Shown here one piece after another: positions 32,192 to 41,111 of a stretch of DNA of 64,000 bases; within the stretch, counting starts at the first letter, position 1, and each line of letters begins with the position of its first letter. The stretch is taken from contig PDOO01000032.1 in NCBI GenBank assembly GCA_002742885.1, forward strand, positions 16,508 through 80,507, in the 5' to 3' direction. The DNA comes from Candidatus Cloacimonadota bacterium (GTDB taxonomy: Bacteria; Cloacimonadota; Cloacimonadia; Cloacimonadales; GCA-2742885). Made by a program: the position numbers and the translations under genes. The notes under the pieces are model-generated. The model was given only the letters and a program-made list of their open reading frames with translations, was not told where the DNA came from and did no database searches.

Positions 32192-33109
32192 GTGGAAATT
32201 AGCGAGAAGATGTTGATTGACCGAATAAACAGATTAAAAAAAGAAAAAAATGCCATTATTCTGGCTCACAATTATCAAATATCTGAGGTTCAGGAAACAG
32301 CTGACTTTGTGGGCGATTCTCTGCAATTGGCTCAGGAAGCCGAAAAGGTTGAGGCAGATATTATTGTTTTTGCCGGAGTAAAATTTATGGCGGAAACAGC
32401 TAAATTATTAAATCCGGAAGTAAAAGTGTTATTGTCGCACGGACAAGCCGGATGTCCCATGGCGGATATGATTACAGGCGAACAATTGAAAAAATTTAAA
32501 GAGGAAAATCACGGATCTGTCGTTGTCTGTTACGTTAATTCCTCAATTGACGTAAAAGCAGAAAGCGATTTATGCTGTACTTCCTCAAATGCGGTTAAAT
32601 TAATCAATGCTTTGCCGGAAGATAAAAAGATTCTTTTTGTGCCTGACAAAAATTTGGGAACCTGGTCGGCAAAACAGACCGGACGAAATATCAAAGTTTG
32701 GGAAGGATGTTGCAATGTTCATAATCATCTTGTTACTTTGTCCGACGTAAAGAAAGTTCGCTCCAAGTATCCCGGTTACAAACTTTTGGTTCATCCTGAA
32801 TGTCGAATTGAAGTTTGCGAAGCGGCGGATTTTGTTGCGTCCACTAAAGGAATGGCGGATTTTGTTGCGAAAAACGATAATGTTATTATCGGTACCGAAG
32901 TCGGTTTGGTTGATGCTTTAAAGATTAAGTATCCGGGTAAAAATATTGTTCCTTTGAGTGAAAGAACTGTTTGCGTAAATATGAAAAAAACTGCTTTGGA
33001 AGATATTCTTTTGACTTTAGAAGAAGAAAAAAATGAAATTATTTTGGATAAAGATATTGCCGAAAAAGCTTTATCTGCTGTTGAAAGAATGTTGCAAATG
33101 TCCCGTTAA
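32192..33109 (+). CDS. nadA: Quinolinate synthase
   Basis: A 305-residue NadA that condenses iminoaspartate with DHAP to quinolinate in de novo NAD synthesis, using an oxygen-sensitive [4Fe-4S] cluster. The three cluster cysteines are in QAGCPMADM (Cys88), WEGCCNVHNH and SERTVCVNMKKT. It starts with GTG, with GGGAG 6 nt upstream. nadB and nadC are not adjacent. Confidence 0.95.
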   Translation: MEISEKMLIDRINRLKKEKNAIILAHNYQISEVQETADFVGDSLQLAQEAEKVEADIIVFAGVKFMAETAKLLNPEVKVLLSHGQAGCPMADMITGEQLKKFKEENHGSVVVCYVNSSIDVKAESDLCCTSSNAVKLINALPEDKKILFVPDKNLGTWSAKQTGRNIKVWEGCCNVHNHLVTLSDVKKVRSKYPGYKLLVHPECRIEVCEAADFVASTKGMADFVAKNDNVIIGTEVGLVDALKIKYPGKNIVPLSERTVCVNMKKTALEDILLTLEEEKNEIILDKDIAEKALSAVERMLQMSR

Positions 33110-33724
33110 ATGGAATTAAATCAAGTATTGCTTCCCTTCGGGAAAACGATATATCAGAGTTTAAAAGGTCAGCCGGTCTCATCGGATACCGGCTTTTTTG
33201 TTCAATATATTGCCGATCATTATTATTCCGAACGAGCTGAAGTTTTGGAATTGGGATCGGGATGCGGCATTATTTCTGTCATGTTGGGATTTTACCGAGA
33301 GAAATTTAATATTCACGGAATGGACATTTTACCTGAACTTGTGAAATTATCGTCTCTTAACGCCGAAATTTGCGAATTGAAAAACGTTAATTTCGAAGAA
33401 TGTGATTTAGTTGATTTTGCAGGAATCAAGCTTTATGATTTGATCATAACAAATCCGCCTTATTATGCCGAGGGAACGGGGCGTATTCCGCCCTGCGAAG
33501 AGAGAGCAATCGCCAGATTTGAGATCAAGTGTACGATGTCCGATGTTTTCAGAACGATTAAACGTAATTTAAAGCCGAACGGCTCAGCTTTTATAATGTA
33601 TCCTTTTGAACGTTACGAAGAATTAAGCGATAATGCCGAAAGAACAAAAATGATTAAAGTAAACGAAGAGATTTACGGGAAAAATAAAAATAAAAAAATA
33701 ATTGTTGAGGTAAAACATGCTTAA
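33110..33724 (+). CDS. TrmN6-like SAM-dependent N6-adenine methyltransferase
   Basis: A 204-residue class I methyltransferase. ELGSGCGIISVML is the SAM-binding loop and IITNPPYY is the NPPY catalytic motif of amino-methylating enzymes. The layout resembles TrmN6/YfiC, which methylates A37 of tRNA1(Val). A ribosomal or glutamine target cannot be excluded. The ATG abuts the nadA stop and the end overlaps the FtsE-like gene by 8 nt. Confidence 0.82.
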   Translation: MELNQVLLPFGKTIYQSLKGQPVSSDTGFFVQYIADHYYSERAEVLELGSGCGIISVMLGFYREKFNIHGMDILPELVKLSSLNAEICELKNVNFEECDLVDFAGIKLYDLIITNPPYYAEGTGRIPPCEERAIARFEIKCTMSDVFRTIKRNLKPNGSAFIMYPFERYEELSDNAERTKMIKVNEEIYGKNKNKKIIVEVKHA

Positions 33725-34325
33725 AATTGAAAATATCAGCATTAATTCGCAAAAAGACGAGCCTCTTCTTGAAATTAAAAAGTTTAATCTGAGTAAAGGG
33801 GAAAAAATTAATATTATCGGCAGGAATAAGACAGGTAAATCTTCTTTTTTGAAAATTCTTAAAGGAGATAAGAAGCCGGATTCCGGAGAATTGTCTTACG
33901 ATGCAAAAAATCCTAAACATTTGAGGATTTTGGAAATTCAAATTTTACCCAGACTGGTTGACGAATATTCGGTTTGGCAAAATATTGTTTTGCCTTTGAC
34001 AAAGATCACAAGCAGAGAAGAAAAAATAATTCAGGATTTTTGCAAAATATTTAAGCTTGTAGATTCCTTGGACAAAAGAGTCAAATATCTTTCGTTTTCA
34101 GAGAAAAAAGTTACCGAATTAATTCGCGCCGTTGTTCAGCTTCCTCATCTTATTTTGATAGATGATTTTGATGTTTTTTTTGATGATGTTACGAAATCTG
34201 ATGCTTTGCGTCTGATTGAATATGCTGCGAGCGGAGGAACTGCGGTTGCAGCTTTCTCAAAGATCAGGGAAGAAGGTTTTGAAACTTATTACCGAATACA
34301 AAATAAGGAACTTCTTAAACTGTGA
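33717..34325 (+). CDS. Divergent FtsE-like ABC ATPase
   Basis: A 202-residue ATPase with Walker A GRNKTGKSS, a degenerate signature YLSFSEKK in place of LSGGQ, and Walker B LILIDDFD in which the usual catalytic Glu is Asp. The H-loop His is not apparent. The adjoining gene encodes an FtsX-like membrane protein with which it overlaps, so I read the pair as a divergent FtsEX. FtsEX normally couples ATP use in the cytoplasm to activation of cell-wall hydrolases. The substitutions suggest slow or absent hydrolysis, with a mainly conformational role. Confidence 0.75.
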   Translation: MLKIENISINSQKDEPLLEIKKFNLSKGEKINIIGRNKTGKSSFLKILKGDKKPDSGELSYDAKNPKHLRILEIQILPRLVDEYSVWQNIVLPLTKITSREEKIIQDFCKIFKLVDSLDKRVKYLSFSEKKVTELIRAVVQLPHLILIDDFDVFFDDVTKSDALRLIEYAASGGTAVAAFSKIREEGFETYYRIQNKELLKL

Positions 34326-35107
34326 AAAAATATTATTTTCTGCAAATTTTTCCGATTTGTTTATTATTGGCGGTGTTGACAGCCGTAATCGTAAATATCG
34401 ATAAAATGAAATTAGGGGAATATGAGTATTTGGAATCTATTCCCATAGTTGTTTATTCTTATGATTGCGAGTCTTTGGAAAATGAAACAGGCAAATTAAC
34501 AAAATACGATTATGTCGGATCTGCCGTAATCGAATCTTCGGAAAGCATTACCGACAGTTTAATAAAAAAGTATGATCTTAAAAATATTAAAAAGGTTATC
34601 GGAAAAGTTTCTTTGCCCAATATAATGTATATTCGGATCATAGGCGAAAAATTCAACGAAAAAGCCAAAAACAATTTGCTGGAACAGCTCAATAAGAAAG
34701 AAAAAGGCTTTGCTTTGGATTACAATGACCGTATTTGGGAGGAAAATAACAGAAGACTTGAACTTTTTAATACAGCTGAAAATGCGATTTTTCTTACTTT
34801 TTATTTGATTATTTTTTTAATTAGGGTTTTTATGAGAAATTATGCCGAACGCCGCAACGAGAAATATTGGACTGTTTATCTGCATGCCGGCGGTGATTTT
34901 AAAAGAGTAAAAAAGATGTTCCGGAAAAATTCTTTCTTGCCGATATTTTTGCCTGTTCTTTTTAATTTTACGGTTATTTTTTTATTTACCGGAAATTTTG
35001 AAGGATACGGTTTGACAAACATTCTTATTCTGCTGATTGTGCTTTTGATTGCTGATTTATCGGTATATTTCAGGCTTAATTTTATTTACAAAAGAGGAAA
35101 CTTTTAG
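34322..35107 (+). CDS. FtsX-like permease domain protein
   Basis: 261 residues: an N-terminal membrane segment (~8-26), a periplasmic domain (~30-155) and three C-terminal membrane helices (~160-255), the four-helix topology of FtsX. Sequence identity to FtsX motifs is weak. It starts with GTG, overlapping the ATPase stop by 4 nt, which indicates tight coupling. It is followed by pgsA. The identification is by topology and partner gene. Confidence 0.68.
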   Translation: MKKYYFLQIFPICLLLAVLTAVIVNIDKMKLGEYEYLESIPIVVYSYDCESLENETGKLTKYDYVGSAVIESSESITDSLIKKYDLKNIKKVIGKVSLPNIMYIRIIGEKFNEKAKNNLLEQLNKKEKGFALDYNDRIWEENNRRLELFNTAENAIFLTFYLIIFLIRVFMRNYAERRNEKYWTVYLHAGGDFKRVKKMFRKNSFLPIFLPVLFNFTVIFLFTGNFEGYGLTNILILLIVLLIADLSVYFRLNFIYKRGNF

Positions 35108-35110
35108 AAG

Positions 35111-35680
35111 ATGAAATATTTACCTAATGCTTTAACTTTATTGAGAATAAGTTTAGTGCCCGTTTTTTGGTTCTTTATGTTTTGGGCGGAATCAAATTTT
35201 AAAAACAGCGTAATTGCTTTAGCAACTTTTGTAATTGCCAGTATTTCCGATTATTATGACGGCATGCTTGCCAGAAAGTACAACGTTATTTCAAACTTCG
35301 GGAAAATAATGGATCCTCTTGCCGATAAAATATTGGTTCTTACGGCTTTGTTTGCTCTCGGTACGGAACCTTTATCCATGATCAATATTTATATGATTTG
35401 GCTGATAGCTTTTCGAGAAGTCGTTATTACCGTTTTACGAGAAATTTACAAAAAGAAGAATATTATCATTGCCGCCAATAAAAGCGGAAAGTTAAAAACA
35501 GTTTTGCAAATGACGGGCATAATTGCCGCATTGCTGTGGTTTACTTTGGTTAAATCCGGAATTATTCCTGAAAAAGCCGTATCGGTTGCTGATTTAATCT
35601 TTAACATTTATTTTGTTTTCGTAACCGTGATTACTGTTTGGTCAGGACTTACCTATGTTTTGGCGGTAAAGAAAAAATGA
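35111..35680 (+). CDS. pgsA: CDP-diacylglycerol-glycerol-3-phosphate 3-phosphatidyltransferase
   Basis: A 189-residue polytopic CDP-alcohol phosphotransferase. The signature D-x2-D-G-x2-A-R followed by G-x3-D-x3-D is complete (starting DYYDGMLAR, ending MDPLADK). It makes phosphatidylglycerol phosphate at the inner membrane. It overlaps the following lipoprotein gene by 4 nt (ATGA). Confidence 0.93.
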   Translation: MKYLPNALTLLRISLVPVFWFFMFWAESNFKNSVIALATFVIASISDYYDGMLARKYNVISNFGKIMDPLADKILVLTALFALGTEPLSMINIYMIWLIAFREVVITVLREIYKKKNIIIAANKSGKLKTVLQMTGIIAALLWFTLVKSGIIPEKAVSVADLIFNIYFVFVTVITVWSGLTYVLAVKKK

Positions 35681-36768
35681 TGTTAAAAAAAATTATTTAT
35701 TTTTTTCTGATTGCTGTTTTTTTGATTTTGGGATGCGATTCCGGAAAGAACAGCAAATTGCGAGTAAGCAAAAATAAAATTGATCCGAAAAAACCTTTGG
35801 CTTGGGGAAGCAAGCAGGAAATTATTGTAATGTCCGACGAAGATGAATGGAAAATAACGGAAGACATTTTAAAAAGGTCATTGGAAAAAATTGTTGTAAC
35901 CACCGAGGAAGAAAGCGTCTTTCAATTGCGAAAAGTGTCTTTTGACGGAATGGAGCAGTTTTATAAACATCGAAATATTATATTTTTAAGCATTTTGGAT
36001 TCCCAAAGCGATATTTCTGACTTTGTTCGCAAACATTTAGCGGCAAACTCATTTAAATCTGCCCAAGAACGCAAAGGCGGAATGTTTACGGCAGAAAATG
36101 TTTGGGCAAATGATCAACAGGTTGTATTTTTAATAGGTTCAGATTTGGAAAGATTGAAACAACTTGCCGATTTCTATAAAGACAGATTGTTTAAAACTTT
36201 TCGTAAACGCTGGGACGAAAGAATTTCGGCAAACATTTATTCGCGAGGGATTATTCCGTATTCCGCATTTTCCCGATATCCTTGGACTGTGCAGATTCCT
36301 AAGCATTACAGGGAGTTTCGCAGAAACGACGAAAACAATTTTATTTCTTACATTGCCAGATTAAAAGATAATCCCGACAGAATTATCGGTATTTATTGGG
36401 AAAAAGCCGAGACAAAACCTGATATGATTCAATGGATGCTGGACACCAGAGACCGAATCGGTTATGAATTTTATGAGGGAGATATTTATGACCGCAAAAA
36501 AACAGAGATGACCAAAATCAAATTGAACGATCAAATCAATGCCATTAAAATGTACGGACATTGGGGAAATTTAGAATTATTTGTAGGAGGAGCTTTTCGA
36601 GGTTACGGTTTTTGGAACGAAGAACAAAAAATATGCTATTTTATAGATAATTATGTTTATTTCCCGGAAGGGTATAAACTTGCAGGGTTGGAAGAACTTG
36701 AACTTATAGCAAAGACTTTTCAACCTAAAAAAATAAATAAGAAACAGAGTCTTAAACAGGAGAATTAA
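35677..36768 (+). CDS. DUF4837-family lipoprotein
   Basis: About 363 residues. The lipobox LILGC gives lipidated Cys20. The body is soluble, with conserved-looking segments PYSAFSRYPWTVQIPKHY and YWEKAE that resemble the DUF4837 family known from FCB-group bacteria. Its function is unknown; an envelope role is inferred from the lipid anchor and the downstream outer-membrane genes. A second ATG at 35680 is the alternative start. Confidence 0.72.
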   Translation: MMLKKIIYFFLIAVFLILGCDSGKNSKLRVSKNKIDPKKPLAWGSKQEIIVMSDEDEWKITEDILKRSLEKIVVTTEEESVFQLRKVSFDGMEQFYKHRNIIFLSILDSQSDISDFVRKHLAANSFKSAQERKGGMFTAENVWANDQQVVFLIGSDLERLKQLADFYKDRLFKTFRKRWDERISANIYSRGIIPYSAFSRYPWTVQIPKHYREFRRNDENNFISYIARLKDNPDRIIGIYWEKAETKPDMIQWMLDTRDRIGYEFYEGDIYDRKKTEMTKIKLNDQINAIKMYGHWGNLELFVGGAFRGYGFWNEEQKICYFIDNYVYFPEGYKLAGLEELELIAKTFQPKKINKKQSLKQEN

Positions 36769-36769
36769 G

Positions 36770-37522
36770 ATGAAAAAAATCAGCTTTTTATTGATAATTT
36801 TCAGTTTATCCGACTTTTTGTCCGGGTATGAATTGAGAAGACTTGCAGATGTTCCGACAGCGGGAATTTTGCAGAGAGGAGAGAGTTCCGTTTTTACCAA
36901 ACTTTATCGCAATAACGGAATGCTTATCGGTTCCGAGGTCGGTCTTTTCCCCAGATTTATGTTTGGAATAAGTTATGGGGGAGAGTCAATTGTAGGTAAT
37001 GAAAAGCCTGTCTTTCACGATAAAGTAGAATTTAGTTTTAAGTTTCGCGCCATTGATGAAAGTCCGTCCGTACCGGCTGTTGTCATCGGTTACAATTCTC
37101 AGGGACACGGCAGTTACATTGAAAGCGAAAAACGTTACGACATAAAATCAAAAGGTTTTTATTTAGTTACAAGCAGAAATTGGATTTTATGGGGAAATAT
37201 CGGGTTACACGGAGGATTAAATTACAGTTTGGAAGACAAAGAAGACAATGACTTGAATTTCTTTTTCGGAGTCGATAAAACCGTCGGAAATATGCTGACG
37301 CTTATTTGCGAGTATGATTTGGCTTTAAACGACAACGATGATCGAGTCAGCGAAGATGACAGATTTTCCGGAGCGGGGAAAGGTTATCTTAATGCAGGAG
37401 CGGAAATTCGTTTTACCGATTATCTGAGTTTGCGTTTGAATGCTTACGATTTATTGGAAAACAGTCCCAACACTATCGGTTTTGATCGTTCTATGATGAT
37501 TATCTTCAATATGACTTTTTAA
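36770..37522 (+). CDS. Outer-membrane beta-barrel protein (YjbH-like)
   Basis: 250 residues with a signal peptide (~1-19) and alternating amphipathic strands throughout, ending in an aromatic C-terminal strand (MIIFNMTF) typical of outer-membrane barrels. The segment SRNWILWGNIGLHGGLNY and the general layout recall the YjbH family linked to exopolysaccharide export, but the resemblance is loose. GGAG precedes the ATG, 1 nt after the DUF4837 gene, so the two are cotranscribed. Confidence 0.62.
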   Translation: MKKISFLLIIFSLSDFLSGYELRRLADVPTAGILQRGESSVFTKLYRNNGMLIGSEVGLFPRFMFGISYGGESIVGNEKPVFHDKVEFSFKFRAIDESPSVPAVVIGYNSQGHGSYIESEKRYDIKSKGFYLVTSRNWILWGNIGLHGGLNYSLEDKEDNDLNFFFGVDKTVGNMLTLICEYDLALNDNDDRVSEDDRFSGAGKGYLNAGAEIRFTDYLSLRLNAYDLLENSPNTIGFDRSMMIIFNMTF

Positions 37523-37525
37523 AAT

Positions 37526-39439
37526 ATGAAAAATAAAAATTATCTTATTCTCGCATTATTTTGCGCATTGATTTTTGCCGGATGCAGCTCAAATAAATCG
37601 GTTAGTTCCGGAATTCCGAAAAGTTTGAAAGAGAATGCGGTAATAGAATATTCCATGGGCGATATGGCTCGTCTGGAAGGCGATCCCGTTTCGGCTGTTG
37701 TTTTATTGAGAAAAGCTTATAAAGAAAGTAATTGTAATCGAGTTATTCTGGATGATTTGATTGAATCTTACTGTTATCTTTCTCCCGAAGAAATGCAAAG
37801 GTTTAATGATGTCCCGGATTTGATCTGCCAATATCTTACGGAAGTAAACTTTGACGAGAAAATTGCCGAAGATTTCGGAAGTATTTTATTTAGTCGTTTT
37901 CAGTTTGAAAAATGGGAAAATATTTTCAGCAAACTGATTGAAAAATATCCGAACGACAGCAGAATTATCAAGTTATTGATGTTTAAAGTTTCTCGAATTG
38001 ACATTAAGCCTGAAGATTTTGACCTTATTTTTAATTTAAATCCGGATTCGACTCGCTGGGGAAAAATTGACCTTATTTTACAAGAAGAATTTATCGGATT
38101 ATTGAATTATATTGTCAATGCTTTCCCTGATCAGGCAGAAACTGTTTTGCGTAAATCTTACGAAACTTACGGAGCAAAAAGGATATTTCAGGAATGGTTC
38201 CAATTTTATTTGGAACGAAAAAATTTTGATGCCGCAATTGCTTTAGCTGAAAAATATTTTGCTTGGGATCAGGAGTTGCAAAAAGCTTATTTGCCTATGT
38301 TGCTCAGAATTTATTTGAGTTGCGATAAATATGAAAAAATAAATGAATATCAAGCTTTTTGCCGTGATATTGAAGATGAAAATTTAATTCTGATTTTTAT
38401 TTCTGCCGCTGTTTATTCCGATAGAGCGGATATTGCTGTTGATTGTTTCAGAAAATATTTGAAAATTTCTAAAAATGAAGAAGATAAAAGAAATGTTAAA
38501 CACTTAATTTCAAGTTTTCTCTTGCAAAAAGGATTAAAGAAAGAGTGGATGAGACTTTACAAAGAAACCGATTTAAATATCCAATTATCGAATTATTGCT
38601 ATGCTTTGGCAGCCAATGATTCCTCGGGATCGAATAATTCGGAAGCTTATTTGGATTCTTTGACGGCTCTCGGATTGCCGAAATACAGAAAAAATATTAT
38701 TCTTGCCGATATTTTTGAATGTTTAAACAGACAAAATGACGCAAAAAAATATCTGAATTTATTAGATAAAGAAGATTTAACGGAAGAAAACGATATTATA
38801 TTAGCGACCTATCTTGCTTTTAAAGGCGAAGAATATGAAAAAGCCGAAGAATTTTCGTCTGCTTTGAATAATCCCGGATTTTCCGCTTTTATAAACGGAG
38901 AATGTCTGCAAAACCTGAAGAAATATTCTTTGGCTGCCGAATGGTATTGGAAAGCAGCTCATCAGGACTGTTTGAGTTTAGATAATTATTTTGTTATAGG
39001 AACATTTTTTGAAATGAGAGGAGAAACAGATAAACTTCTTGCCGTTTCCGAAAAATGTTACTCTCGATTTCCGGAAAACTCTTCCGCCATTAATTATTAC
39101 GGTTATTCATTATTGATTTATTCCGATAAAACGGAAAAAGCGAGAAAGCTTATCTACGAGGCATTCGAGAAAGATCCGGATAACCTCGGCATAAGAGACA
39201 GTATGGGTTGGTTGTATTATAAACTGGGAAAATATCAAACCTCAAAAGTATTCTTTGAAGAATTTATTTATAATGAAGTTACAAACAGCGAAATAGCTTA
39301 TCATCTCGGGGCGCTTTTTTTGAAGCTGTCCGAACCGGAAGAAGGGAAAAATATGCTGAATTTAGCGGTTAAGCTTAATAATCATAAACAGTCGGTTGAA
39401 AAAGCCGAGACAATGTTAAAATATTTAAATAAAAAGTGA
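37526..39439 (+). CDS. Large TPR lipoprotein
   Basis: 637 residues: lipobox LIFAGC (Cys20), then helical repeats over nearly the full length. The clearest TPRs are near the C-terminus (NYYGYSLLIY and GWLYYKLGKYQTSKVFFEEF). Proteins of this build act as periplasm-facing assembly scaffolds. It lies 3 nt after the barrel gene, so it may help assemble or work with that barrel; this is inference. Confidence 0.78.
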   Translation: MKNKNYLILALFCALIFAGCSSNKSVSSGIPKSLKENAVIEYSMGDMARLEGDPVSAVVLLRKAYKESNCNRVILDDLIESYCYLSPEEMQRFNDVPDLICQYLTEVNFDEKIAEDFGSILFSRFQFEKWENIFSKLIEKYPNDSRIIKLLMFKVSRIDIKPEDFDLIFNLNPDSTRWGKIDLILQEEFIGLLNYIVNAFPDQAETVLRKSYETYGAKRIFQEWFQFYLERKNFDAAIALAEKYFAWDQELQKAYLPMLLRIYLSCDKYEKINEYQAFCRDIEDENLILIFISAAVYSDRADIAVDCFRKYLKISKNEEDKRNVKHLISSFLLQKGLKKEWMRLYKETDLNIQLSNYCYALAANDSSGSNNSEAYLDSLTALGLPKYRKNIILADIFECLNRQNDAKKYLNLLDKEDLTEENDIILATYLAFKGEEYEKAEEFSSALNNPGFSAFINGECLQNLKKYSLAAEWYWKAAHQDCLSLDNYFVIGTFFEMRGETDKLLAVSEKCYSRFPENSSAINYYGYSLLIYSDKTEKARKLIYEAFEKDPDNLGIRDSMGWLYYKLGKYQTSKVFFEEFIYNEVTNSEIAYHLGALFLKLSEPEEGKNMLNLAVKLNNHKQSVEKAETMLKYLNKK

Positions 39440-39446
39440 GGAATAT

Positions 39447-39626
39447 ATGAAGCGTCTGCAATTTGGAAAAATAAACATTGTGCTTTTTGTTTTATCCGTC
39501 ATTTTATTGATTGTCGGATATGCGATTATGGCAACAGGGGATGATGAAATTTCTCCCGTTATACTGACTATTACCTATATTGTTTTACTTCCCCTTTCAA
39601 TTTTGTATAAAGAAAAGAAAAATTAA
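39447..39626 (+). CDS. Small two-helix membrane protein (DUF3098-like)
   Basis: 59 residues: a short basic N-terminus (MKRLQFGKIN), a first helix (~11-30), a polar GDDEISP loop, and a second helix ending in KEKKN. Size, two-helix form and the N-terminal phrase resemble DUF3098 proteins of the FCB group. GAGG lies 7 nt before the ATG, and the stop overlaps the next start (TAATG), so it is a genuine coupled gene. Confidence 0.72.
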   Translation: MKRLQFGKINIVLFVLSVILLIVGYAIMATGDDEISPVILTITYIVLLPLSILYKEKKN

Positions 39627-40513
39627 TGAGGAAAGAGCTTTTAACGGACAAAGCGATTGCCGCAGCCGATAAATTCAATCTCAGAGCAAAGTTAATCGTC
39701 GAGGGATTTATTATCGGTTTGCACCGTTCTCCGTTTCACGGATTCAGCGTGGAATTCAGTGATCACAGGCAGTATATTCCGGGGGATTCTCTCAAAAACC
39801 TGGACTGGAAGATATTTGGCAAAACAGGTAAGTATTATATAAAAAGATATGAGGAAGAGACTAATCTGAAATCTTATATTTTGCTTGATTGCAGTAATTC
39901 CATGGGATTTTCTTCGGGAAATATATCAAAACTTAATTACGGAAAAATGTTGGCTTCGTCATTATCTTATTTAATGCTGAAACAACAGGATGCGGTCGGA
40001 ACATTAATTTTTTCCGATGCGGTTGACGATTATATTGTTGCCAAAGCAAGACGTTCGTATCTGAACATTTTGATGAATAAATTCTATGAAACTAAACCGA
40101 ACGGGAAAACCAATACGGCTGAAGTTTTACACAGTTTGGCGGAGAGAATACAAAAACGAGGTCTGATAATTTTGATTACGGATTTGCTTGATGATCCGGA
40201 AAAACTTATGAACGGACTCAGACATTTCAGGTATCTTAAACACGAAGTAATTGTTTTTCATTTGATTGATAAAGAAGAAATTGAATTTAATTATAAAAAA
40301 GAAACGGAATTTATTGATTCGGAAACAAAGGAAAAGGTTGTTGTTAATCCTTGGCAAATCAGAAAGCAGTATATAGACTCTTTTAAAGATTTTACCGATA
40401 AAATAACCGGAGAATGCCTTAAATCGAATATTGAATACAATCAGATTAACACTTCTGTACCGATTGAGCAAAATTTATTGGCGTATTTTATCAAAAGGTC
40501 AAAATTAATGTAA
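39626..40513 (+). CDS. DUF58 family protein with von Willebrand A-like domain
   Basis: 295 residues. The N-terminal HGFSVEFSDHRQYIPGDSLKNLDWK-type DUF58 signature is followed by a VWA-like fold with a MIDAS-type DCSNSMGFSSG motif at ~93 and TDLLDD later. DUF58 proteins usually pair with a MoxR AAA ATPase in a chaperone-like system; no MoxR gene is in this window. It is coupled to the DUF3098-like gene by a one-base overlap. Confidence 0.88.
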   Translation: MRKELLTDKAIAAADKFNLRAKLIVEGFIIGLHRSPFHGFSVEFSDHRQYIPGDSLKNLDWKIFGKTGKYYIKRYEEETNLKSYILLDCSNSMGFSSGNISKLNYGKMLASSLSYLMLKQQDAVGTLIFSDAVDDYIVAKARRSYLNILMNKFYETKPNGKTNTAEVLHSLAERIQKRGLIILITDLLDDPEKLMNGLRHFRYLKHEVIVFHLIDKEEIEFNYKKETEFIDSETKEKVVVNPWQIRKQYIDSFKDFTDKITGECLKSNIEYNQINTSVPIEQNLLAYFIKRSKLM

Positions 40514-40676
40514 AATTTTTTTTTATATCTATTTAGCTGTAATTTATTTTAAGATAACCATTTATTTAATATTGCTTTTACCTTTGAAAAATAAAATGCA
40601 AAGAAATATTTGCTATTATCAATTAGTTTGTTATTATTAAGCAGTAAATAAAAAATATAAATTAAACGAGGTAATA

Positions 40677-41030
40677 ATGGAACATTTAACACTTGATACA
40701 TTTAAAGAAAAAATTTTTGATTTTGAACAGGGAAAAGAGTGGAAGTTCAAAGGCGATAAACCCGCAATTATAGATTTCTACGCAAATTGGTGCGGTCCGT
40801 GTCGGATGGTGACTCCTGTTTTGGAAGAATTAAGCGAAGAATATGCAGGTAAAGTAGATATTTATAAGATTGATACGGAAGACCAGCAGGAACTTGCGGG
40901 AATGTTCGGAATCAAGAGTATTCCTTCATTATTATTTATTCCGATCGGAGAACAACCTCAAATGAGTCAGGGAGCTTTTCCGAAAGAGCAATTCATTTCA
41001 ATGATAAAAGAAATTTTAAAAGTCGGATAA
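40677..41030 (+). CDS. Thioredoxin
   Basis: 117 residues with the active site WCGPC (Cys39/Cys42), the cis-Pro segment SIPSLLF, and no signal peptide, so it is a cytoplasmic thioredoxin. Relative to E. coli Trx it has a short insertion after the first strand (DFEQGKEWKFKGDKP), as often seen in Bacteroidetes-type thioredoxins. It is monocistronic, with GAGG upstream and a terminator downstream. Confidence 0.93.
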   Translation: MEHLTLDTFKEKIFDFEQGKEWKFKGDKPAIIDFYANWCGPCRMVTPVLEELSEEYAGKVDIYKIDTEDQQELAGMFGIKSIPSLLFIPIGEQPQMSQGAFPKEQFISMIKEILKVG

Positions 41031-41068
41031 ATCCTGATTTTACGGTTTCTGAGCATAAAGAAAGAAAT

Positions 41069-41094
41069 AAAAACCTCCGTTTCGGAGGTTTTTT
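41069..41094. terminator. Bidirectional terminator between trx and the PorV-like gene
   Basis: Perfect stem AAACCTCCG/CGGAGGTTT with a TTT loop, A-run on the left and T-run on the right, serving the convergent genes on both sides. Confidence 0.92.
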
Positions 41095-41111
41095 GTTTTT
41101 TCTTTTTATAA

